Assembly: GCA_027055255.1 (NCBI GenBank)
Contig: JALUNK010000049.1
Span: forward strand, 8,951-40,960
DNA length: 32,010 bases
Source of the DNA: Ghiorsea sp.
GTDB taxonomy: Bacteria; Pseudomonadota; Zetaproteobacteria; Mariprofundales; Mariprofundaceae
Reading direction: 5' to 3'
A program made the position numbers and the translations under genes. Positions 25,797 through 32,010 of this stretch are shown here, one piece after another. Positions within the stretch are counted from its first letter, which is position 1; each line of letters begins with the position of its first letter. The notes beneath the pieces were generated by a model. That model ran no database searches. It worked only from the letters and a program-made list of their open reading frames with translations, and had not been told where the DNA came from.

Positions 25797-26867
25797 ATGA
25801 GTGAAATTGATTCATTAAAAGCACAGTTAAAGTCTTTGCAAGACAAAGCACTGGGGCTTTTTGCAGAAGCAGCAGATTTGCAAGCGTTGCAAGACCTGCG
25901 CGTGAATTATTTGGGTAAAAAAGGTGAGTTGACCAGCGTGCTTAAAGGCGTGGGTAAATTGCCACCTGAAGAGCGGCCTGTGATTGGCCAGTTTGTGAAT
26001 GCGACCAAAGGTGTGTTGGCGGAAGCTTTGGAAAAAGCTGAGCAGGTGTTGGCGGCGAAAGCTAGTGAAGCACGTATTGAAGCAGAACGCATTGATGTGA
26101 CCTTAGCGGGTCGCAAGTGTCCCCAAGGTGCGTTGCACCCTGTGCAGCAGGGGTTGAATGAAATGACAGCTATTTTTGCCCAAATGGGTTTTGAGATGGC
26201 TGAAGGCCCTGAGATTGAAGATGAGTTTCATAATTTTGATGCTTTAAATATTCCGCAAGAACATCCTGCGCGTGCTAGCCATGACACCTTTTTCTTCAAT
26301 GCTGAAGGTGAGGATGAAGCTATGCTTTTAAGAACGCATACTTCACCTGTGCAAATTCGCGCTATGCAAGCTTGTGTGGATGCTGGTGGTGAGCCACCGC
26401 TTGCTGTGGTTGCAGCAGGGCGTGTGTACCGTTGTGATTATGATGTGACCCATTCACCGATGTTTCACCAAGTTGAAGTATTTAAAGTCGATAAAGATGT
26501 ATCTCTTGCCAATTTGAAAGGAGTGTTACAACATTTCTTATCGGCTTATTTTGAGAAAGATGTGCCGATTCGGTTGCGTCCGCATTATTTCCCATTTACG
26601 GAACCATCTGCGGAAGTGGATATTGGTTGTGTATTCTGCAATCACAAAGGCTGCCGAATTTGTAAGGGTAGCGGTTGGATTGAAGTGTTGGGCAGCGGCA
26701 TGATTCATCCCAATGTGCTCAAAGCTGTGGGCATCGATAGCACAGTCTATTCTGGCTTTGCCTTTGGTCTTGGCGTAGAGCGTTTGGTCATGCTCAAACA
26801 TGGTATTCCAGATTTACGATTATTTTTTGAAAATGATGTTCGATTCTTACGCAGGATGGGGGCTTAA
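25797..26867 (+). CDS. pheS: Phenylalanine-tRNA ligase alpha subunit
   Basis: This is the catalytic subunit of the alpha2-beta2 enzyme. The 356 residues begin with an N-terminal coiled coil (about 1-90) that binds tRNA-Phe. The class II core follows with motif 2 GRVYRCDYDVTHSPMFHQVE, the PHYFPFTEPSAEVD segment and motif 3 GFAFGLGVERLVMLKHG. A four-cysteine knuckle CVFCNHKGCRICKGSGW near 279-295 is common in bacterial PheS. AGAGGAAG precedes the ATG. It is followed by pheT after four bases. Confidence 0.97.
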   Translation: MSEIDSLKAQLKSLQDKALGLFAEAADLQALQDLRVNYLGKKGELTSVLKGVGKLPPEERPVIGQFVNATKGVLAEALEKAEQVLAAKASEARIEAERIDVTLAGRKCPQGALHPVQQGLNEMTAIFAQMGFEMAEGPEIEDEFHNFDALNIPQEHPARASHDTFFFNAEGEDEAMLLRTHTSPVQIRAMQACVDAGGEPPLAVVAAGRVYRCDYDVTHSPMFHQVEVFKVDKDVSLANLKGVLQHFLSAYFEKDVPIRLRPHYFPFTEPSAEVDIGCVFCNHKGCRICKGSGWIEVLGSGMIHPNVLKAVGIDSTVYSGFAFGLGVERLVMLKHGIPDLRLFFENDVRFLRRMGA

Positions 26868-26871
26868 GTCG

Positions 26872-29229
26872 ATGAAAATTCCATTTTCTTGGTTAAAAGA
26901 ACACACACCGATTGAAAAAACGACCCAAGAGGTTGCTGATGATTTGGTGCGCTTGGGTCATGAAGTTGAAGGCATTGATATGCCACGTGCGGGTGTGCAA
27001 GGTGTACGCGTTGGACTTATCGCAGAGATGAAACCACACCCTGATGCAGATAAATTGAAATTGCTTAAGATTGATTTGGGTGATGTGGAGCATTTATCTA
27101 TTGTTTGCGGTGCAGGCAATATGAAAGCAGGTGATAAAGTACCTGTGGCAACGGTAGGTACAAGTTTACCTAACGGTTTAAAAATCAAAAAAGGTAAAAT
27201 CCGTGGTGAAATTAGCTTTGGGATGTGCTGCTCGGAAGCAGAGCTTGGTTTGGCTGAAGATGCTGATGGTTTATTGATTCTGCCGCAAGATGCACCTGTG
27301 GGTGAGGAAGTCGGCGAATATTTAGAGCTTGAAGAAGCTGTGCTTGATTTGGATATCACGCCCAATCGTGGCGATTGCATGAGCTTAAGAGGCATTGCCC
27401 GTGATTTGGCTGCCGATTATGCATTGCCCTTGATTGAGCCAGGCGATGAAGTGGTGGCAACGGACGATAGCGTTGCTGCGCCTAAAGTATCGGTCAGTGC
27501 GACTGATGATTGCCCGCTTTATACAGCATGTAAGATTGAAGGCGTAAAAGTTTCTGCTTCACCCGATTGGCTACAAGCGCGATTGATTGCTGCAGGTTTG
27601 CGCCCCATCAATGGCGTGGTGGATGTGATTAACTATACCATGCTGGATTTAGGGCAACCTATGCACGCTTTTGATGCGGATACTTTAAAAGGTGATATTG
27701 AAGTACGCTTGGCGGTTGAAGGCGAGAAGTTTAAATCTCTCGATGGTAAAGACGTTTCATTACACACTAGCGACCTTGTGATTGCAGATAGTAAGCATGT
27801 GATTGCCTTGGCGGGAATCATGGGTTCAGAGCCTACGGGTGTGACAGAAAAAACGACAAATATCATTTTGGAGTCGGCAGCATTTAAAGCTGCGAAAATT
27901 AGTACTACTCGTCGCACACAAGCTTTGGTGTCGGATTCATCTATGCGTTTTGAGCGTGGCGTTGACCCTGCCATGATTGCTGTGGCGATGGATCAAGTGG
28001 CACAAATGATTACAGGCCTATTTGGTGGTGAGGTAAGCATCACGACTAGTGTGGGTGATGCGGAAGATTTAGTGAAAGATAAACAGATTAAAGTGAGTAT
28101 GAAGCGCATTGAATCACGTTTAGGTATTGATGTACCTGAATCTGCGGATGCTGTGCTTGAGCGCATGGGTTTTGGTATTGAACATGAAGGTGATGCATTA
28201 TTATTCTCTGTGCCAAGTCATAGGCATGATGTGTCGATTGTCGAAGATATTTCTGAAGAATATGCACGTGTGATTGGTTTTGACGCTATTCCTGCGGTGA
28301 TGCCTGCATTGGCGACGATTAAACCACGCAAGTTGTATAATGCTGTAGAATCTGCTGTGGAACAAGGTTTTGTGCAAGTGATTAATTATGCCTTTATCTC
28401 TGCGGATGAGCAGCGCTTATTTGTGGCGGATGACGGTAAAGATTTGGTATTATCTAACCCAATCTCAGAAGCTATGGGTGTGATGCGCAGGTCTGCATTC
28501 CCAGGGCTGTTGAACACCGCAAAATACAATATGAACCGCCAACAAGCAGGTGTGGCATTGGTGGAGCAAGGGCGTTTGTATGATGGTCCTATGTATGAGC
28601 GCAAAGAAACCAATGTTATTGCTTGGCTAATGACAGGTGACTTGCAAGACGATACTTGGTATGCGAAAGCGCGCAGGGCTGACTTCTTTGATATGAAAGG
28701 TGCTGTGGAAGCATGGCTATCTGCGCGTGGTTTAACGGCACGATTTATGGCAGATGATGATGCTCAAGGTTTGCAAACTGGGCAAACGGCAAAAATCTTT
28801 GTTGGTAAAGCAGTGGTTGGTTTTATCGGTAAAGTGGATGCTGAAATTGCATCGGGATTTGATTTGGATGCGGATGTTTTTATTGCATCGATTAACCTAG
28901 ACCAACTTCATACAGGCAAGAAAGCTAAATTTCAGCCTTTACCAGAGTTTCCTTCCATTGAGCGGGACTTGGTGTTTTTGTTTGATAAGGAAACGACTTC
29001 AGATGCTATTTTGCAGACCGTGCGTAAGGCATGTGGCCAGCAGCTTGTGCAGGCACATATCTTTGATTTGTATGCGGGGCAAGGTGTGCCTGAAGGTAAG
29101 GTGAGTTTAGGGGTTAGGTTTGTTTTACAAGATGCGAAGCGTACACTCACCCAAGAAGATTCGGATAAAGCTATGCAGGCAGTGATTGAGGCGATGAATA
29201 AAAAGTTTGAAGCAGAGCTTCGAGGATAA
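26872..29229 (+). CDS. pheT: Phenylalanine-tRNA ligase beta subunit
   Basis: The subunit edits mischarged tyrosine and binds tRNA. The 785 residues hold the EMAP-like tRNA-binding domain (about 40-150, with HPDADKLKLLKID), the B3/B4 editing domain, the B5 domain, a catalytic-like core that lacks the active site as is normal, and the C-terminal FDX-ACB anticodon domain (PLPEFPSIERDLVFLFD to the end). The family start MKIPFSWLKEH fixes ATG 26872; the frame is open further upstream inside pheS without significance. Length is normal. Confidence 0.97.
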   Translation: MKIPFSWLKEHTPIEKTTQEVADDLVRLGHEVEGIDMPRAGVQGVRVGLIAEMKPHPDADKLKLLKIDLGDVEHLSIVCGAGNMKAGDKVPVATVGTSLPNGLKIKKGKIRGEISFGMCCSEAELGLAEDADGLLILPQDAPVGEEVGEYLELEEAVLDLDITPNRGDCMSLRGIARDLAADYALPLIEPGDEVVATDDSVAAPKVSVSATDDCPLYTACKIEGVKVSASPDWLQARLIAAGLRPINGVVDVINYTMLDLGQPMHAFDADTLKGDIEVRLAVEGEKFKSLDGKDVSLHTSDLVIADSKHVIALAGIMGSEPTGVTEKTTNIILESAAFKAAKISTTRRTQALVSDSSMRFERGVDPAMIAVAMDQVAQMITGLFGGEVSITTSVGDAEDLVKDKQIKVSMKRIESRLGIDVPESADAVLERMGFGIEHEGDALLFSVPSHRHDVSIVEDISEEYARVIGFDAIPAVMPALATIKPRKLYNAVESAVEQGFVQVINYAFISADEQRLFVADDGKDLVLSNPISEAMGVMRRSAFPGLLNTAKYNMNRQQAGVALVEQGRLYDGPMYERKETNVIAWLMTGDLQDDTWYAKARRADFFDMKGAVEAWLSARGLTARFMADDDAQGLQTGQTAKIFVGKAVVGFIGKVDAEIASGFDLDADVFIASINLDQLHTGKKAKFQPLPEFPSIERDLVFLFDKETTSDAILQTVRKACGQQLVQAHIFDLYAGQGVPEGKVSLGVRFVLQDAKRTLTQEDSDKAMQAVIEAMNKKFEAELRG

Positions 29230-29235
29230 ACAATT

Positions 29236-31350
29236 TTGAGTAAAAAAAATAAAGACTACGGTAAACGTGATAAAAGCAGCGACAAAGCTGGACGTAGGCG
29301 AACCCGTAAAGAAGACGCATCAACAGATGAGCCGAAAGCTTTTGCATGGCCATCTGCACCACCAGAGCGCAAGAAAAAGTTTAAAGATAATGATGTTAGT
29401 CGCGAGGGTGGAAGTTCACGCGGTGTGTATGGCAAGCGAAAAGAAGATAAACGTGGTAAACCCAGTGATAAAACTTGGATAGGTGTAGTGTCAGCACATC
29501 CTGATGGATTTGGGTTTGTGAATGTAGAAGGGCGCGACGAAGATGTGTTTCTTTCTGTGGATGAGATGCGCGATGTGATGCATGGTGATAAAGTAGAAGT
29601 GCGCACATTTATGCGCCGTGGTCGCGAAGCGGGTGCGATGGTGCGTATGGTGGAACATGCATCAAGCGTAATCACAGGGCAATTTAAAATTGAACATGGA
29701 TTGGGTTTTGTATATCCGCGTTCCAAGCGTATGCAAATGAGCATTTTAATTAAGGGTGATGATGCGAATGGCGCACATCATGGCGATTGGGTACGTGTTG
29801 AAATTCAACGTGGAACCAATCCACTTCGCGGTAAAATACTTGAAGTGATGGGTGATAATTTAACACCAACCAAGTTGGTAGACTTGATTGTTGCAGAGCA
29901 AGGACTGTCGGAAACATTCCCACCAGACGTTGAAGCGGAAAGCGCAGCTATTCCAAGTCGAGTTCGCGCCAAAGATAAACAAGATCGATTGGATTTAACG
30001 CATTTACCTTTTGCCACGATTGATGGTGAAGATGCTCGTGATTTTGATGATGCCATTTGTGTACAAAAACGTGGTGACGGTTATGAAGCTTGGGTAGCGA
30101 TTGCTGATGTTGCGCATTATGTGCATGAAGGTTCGGCATTGGATAAAGAAGCATTGTCACGAGGTAATTCATTCTATTTCCCTGACCGTGTGATTCCCAT
30201 GTTACCCGAGAAACTATCCAATGGTTTATGTTCGCTTAATCCTTGTGTTGACCGTTTAGCCATGGTGGTGCGTATGCGCTTTGATGCAGGCGGTAAACGC
30301 AGGACTTCACGGGTGTATAATGCAGTGATTTACTCTTATGAACGCTTAACTTATGAAAAAGCCACAGCATGGATTGAAAACCAAGATAAAGGTGCGGTGA
30401 CTGAACCTAAAGTGCAAGAGATGTTGGATACGGCAATGCATTTGTATCAAATGTTGGAGCGCAATCGCAGCAGACGTGGTGCATTGGAAATTGATGCACC
30501 AGAAGTACGAGCCGTGATTGATGGAGATAGTATTTCCCGTATTGAAGCTAGAGATAGACATGTATCGCACAAGTTAATTGAAGAAATGATGTTAGCTGCG
30601 AATACAGCAGTTGCAGCCTTCTTAGAAAGCAAAAAAGTAGAGCAGTTATATCGGGTTCACCCCGCACCAGAGCGAGAGGCGATTGAGAAATTGAATGCAT
30701 TTTTGGGTGCATTTGGACTTAAGATTAGACACCCTAAAACCGAAGATGTGCGCCCCAAAGATGTGCAACAAGCTTTGGCAGCCGCAGAAGGTAAACCGTT
30801 CTCTCAAGTATTGCACAAGCTGGTGCTTCGCTCTATGCAACAAGCCAAATATACCACATCGAATGTAGGGCATTTTGGTTTGGCTTATGAAAGTTACGGG
30901 CATTTTACCAGCCCGATTCGTCGCTATGCCGATTTAACTACGCACCGCAGGTTGAAAGCTGTGTTAGCGGGTAATAAGTCTTCAAAACAAGATTTGGAAG
31001 CCGTAGGAGCACACCTTTCAACGCAAGAACGCATTCAACAACGCGCTGAGTGGGATACTCAAGCCATGCTTGCAGCACTGTATCACAAAAAAGATATTGG
31101 CAAGGTGATGGAAGCGGTGGTTTCAGGCGTGACCAAACGGAAAGTCTTCTTATCTTTGAAAGAAACTTTGGCAGAAGCCGCATTGGATGTGGATGATCTG
31201 CAAGGTAGCTTTGAGTTGGATGAGATACATCATCGCTTAACCGCCAAGCGGGGTGGCTTTGCGATAGGTTTAGGGGATGCAGTTTCAGTTGAAATTGAAA
31301 GTACAGATGCTGTGCGCGGTCAGATTTCTGTAAAGCTAGCCAAAATATAG
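29236..31350 (+). CDS. rnr: Ribonuclease R
   Basis: A 3'-5' exoribonuclease that can digest structured RNA. The 704 residues have a lysine-rich N-terminus (about 1-75), a cold-shock/OB part (about 80-215), the RNB catalytic domain with IDGEDARDFDDA at 262-273 (the aspartates bind magnesium), the GHFGLAYESYGHFTSPIRRYADL motif region, and a C-terminal S1 domain. It ends without the long basic tail seen in E. coli (813 residues), so it is on the short side. The start is a TTG six bases after pheT, with AGGA about ten bases upstream; no better start is in frame. Confidence 0.93.
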   Translation: MSKKNKDYGKRDKSSDKAGRRRTRKEDASTDEPKAFAWPSAPPERKKKFKDNDVSREGGSSRGVYGKRKEDKRGKPSDKTWIGVVSAHPDGFGFVNVEGRDEDVFLSVDEMRDVMHGDKVEVRTFMRRGREAGAMVRMVEHASSVITGQFKIEHGLGFVYPRSKRMQMSILIKGDDANGAHHGDWVRVEIQRGTNPLRGKILEVMGDNLTPTKLVDLIVAEQGLSETFPPDVEAESAAIPSRVRAKDKQDRLDLTHLPFATIDGEDARDFDDAICVQKRGDGYEAWVAIADVAHYVHEGSALDKEALSRGNSFYFPDRVIPMLPEKLSNGLCSLNPCVDRLAMVVRMRFDAGGKRRTSRVYNAVIYSYERLTYEKATAWIENQDKGAVTEPKVQEMLDTAMHLYQMLERNRSRRGALEIDAPEVRAVIDGDSISRIEARDRHVSHKLIEEMMLAANTAVAAFLESKKVEQLYRVHPAPEREAIEKLNAFLGAFGLKIRHPKTEDVRPKDVQQALAAAEGKPFSQVLHKLVLRSMQQAKYTTSNVGHFGLAYESYGHFTSPIRRYADLTTHRRLKAVLAGNKSSKQDLEAVGAHLSTQERIQQRAEWDTQAMLAALYHKKDIGKVMEAVVSGVTKRKVFLSLKETLAEAALDVDDLQGSFELDEIHHRLTAKRGGFAIGLGDAVSVEIESTDAVRGQISVKLAKI

Positions 31351-31365
31351 AAGCTTATATATAAT
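31337..31365 (+). promoter_or_regulatory. Promoter candidate for the CZB protein gene
   Basis: A consensus TATAAT at 31360-31365 has TAGCCA 17 bases before it (four of six to the -35 consensus). It overlaps the end of rnr and lies 32 bases before the CZB gene. Confidence 0.4.
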
Positions 31366-31397
31366 GGCACCTTAGAACGAATTTTAAGAGAGGATCG

Positions 31398-31934
31398 ATG
31401 CCAGTTCCAGACACCATACAGCAACTTCGTGCCGCTCGGGCTGCTCATAAAGCATGGGTTGTTCGTGCTGAAGCCTTGGTGAATGGGTTACCTGTGGACA
31501 AAAACCAAGTTCCTGTTGTCGCAACGGAGTGTGGCTTTGGAAAATGGTATTATGGTGATGGAAGTAGGCTTCAGGGTTTCTCTGTTTTTACTAAAATTGA
31601 GGCTGTGCATAACGCATTGCATCAAGTTTATACGGATATTTTCAAGCTACTTTCTGAAGAAGCATCAGGTATGAATAAGCTTCTTGGACAAGGTAAAAAG
31701 CTTAAAAAAGCCAATCAATATAAATCGGAAATGTTGTTGCCGAAGCTGCATTCTCATTATGATGATATCATCGTGTTACTTGGCATTTTAGAAAAAGATT
31801 ATTTGACCTTTAAAGATGAGTCAAAGGTTAAAGAAGCAAGTGCTTCTATGGAAGAGTTACAAACCAAGTCCTTCCGAGATGTTTCTAAAATGATGGATGA
31901 TCTTGAAAAAGATGTGGACAGCTGGTTAAAGTAA
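31398..31934 (+). CDS. Stand-alone CZB (chemoreceptor zinc-binding) domain protein
   Basis: A 178-residue cytoplasmic protein. The zinc-ligand pattern of CZB domains is complete: H17 (AAHKAW), C45 in ECGFGKWYYG, then H71 and H75 in AVHNALHQVY. CZB domains sense zinc or oxidants such as hypochlorite, usually fused to chemoreceptors or diguanylate cyclases. Here the domain (about 1-95) is followed only by helices (about 95-178) without a signalling output. It probably works with a separate receptor or cyclase not in this window. AGAGAGGA precedes the ATG. Confidence 0.88.
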   Translation: MPVPDTIQQLRAARAAHKAWVVRAEALVNGLPVDKNQVPVVATECGFGKWYYGDGSRLQGFSVFTKIEAVHNALHQVYTDIFKLLSEEASGMNKLLGQGKKLKKANQYKSEMLLPKLHSHYDDIIVLLGILEKDYLTFKDESKVKEASASMEELQTKSFRDVSKMMDDLEKDVDSWLK

Positions 31935-32010
31935 GTACACTTTTTCAGGCTGTTTTTTCAGCCGTGACAATCTCAAAATAAAACAGTTATAGTTTGGCTG
32001 ACGTTAAACA

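Noticed and set aside
29256-29744. 162-residue minus-strand ORF
   Set aside because: It is antisense to the N-terminal part of rnr, whose coding sense is certain.
31936-31966. GGCTG/CAGCC hairpin after the CZB gene
   Set aside because: The stem is only five pairs and no T tract follows, so a terminator cannot be supported.
1-32010. CRISPR array or rRNA genes
   Set aside because: No regularly spaced direct repeats and no rRNA-like sequence were seen.

Overview
The window looks like a chromosomal segment of a moderately AT-rich proteobacterium. Its right part is a conserved translation block: tRNA-Val(GAC), thrS, infC, rpmI, rplT, pheS, pheT, then rnr and a lone CZB-domain protein. The left two thirds form an accessory island that ends, toward the core, in a tyrosine integrase next to the tRNA-Val. 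A c-type cytochrome relic and the free-standing CZB protein would fit a marine, possibly iron-oxidising lineage such as Zetaproteobacteria. This taxonomic guess is weak and rests on recall, not on a search.

Layout of the island. (1) 1-8479: a tightly coupled type I restriction-modification operon, hsdM (5' end outside the window), hsdS, a GHKL-ATPase protein with a PD-(D/E)XK-like C-terminus, a Fic protein and hsdR. (2) 8483-8770, minus strand: a small protein that looks like ribbon-helix-helix plus a membrane anchor, then about 550 bases of non-coding DNA with palindromes and a promoter candidate. (3) 9328-15683: seven genes, the first six overlapping head to tail, around a 961-residue FtsK/SpoIIIE-type ATPase with three tandem ATPase-like domains, as in EccC of type VII secretion. 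It is accompanied by small helical proteins, two of which carry WXG100-like turns, by coiled-coil proteins and by two single-span membrane proteins. I know of no named system with this composition; it is the best candidate for an undescribed system here. (4) 15775-16391: a c-type cytochrome gene whose signal peptide is separated from the body by a one-base frameshift. (5) 16553-16690: a MITE-like element with Correia/IS630-like ends. (6) 16727-19847: a promoter, a structured leader with a possible 16-codon ORF, then AAA+ ATPase, two metallophosphoesterases and a 63-residue protein, all coupled. A HAD phosphatase gene converges on it. (7) 20844-22345, minus strand: an AlpA-like HTH protein and the integrase.

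How they may work together: the hsd operon is a complete modification and restriction unit with two extra effector-like genes. The FtsK-type operon looks like a machine at the inner membrane, either secretion-like or defence. The AAA/phosphoesterase/HAD cassette suggests nucleic-acid or nucleotide processing. The function of these two cassettes is inference from domains only. The core block to the right is ordinary, but infC clearly starts at a rare ATC codon, the classic mark of IF3 autoregulation.
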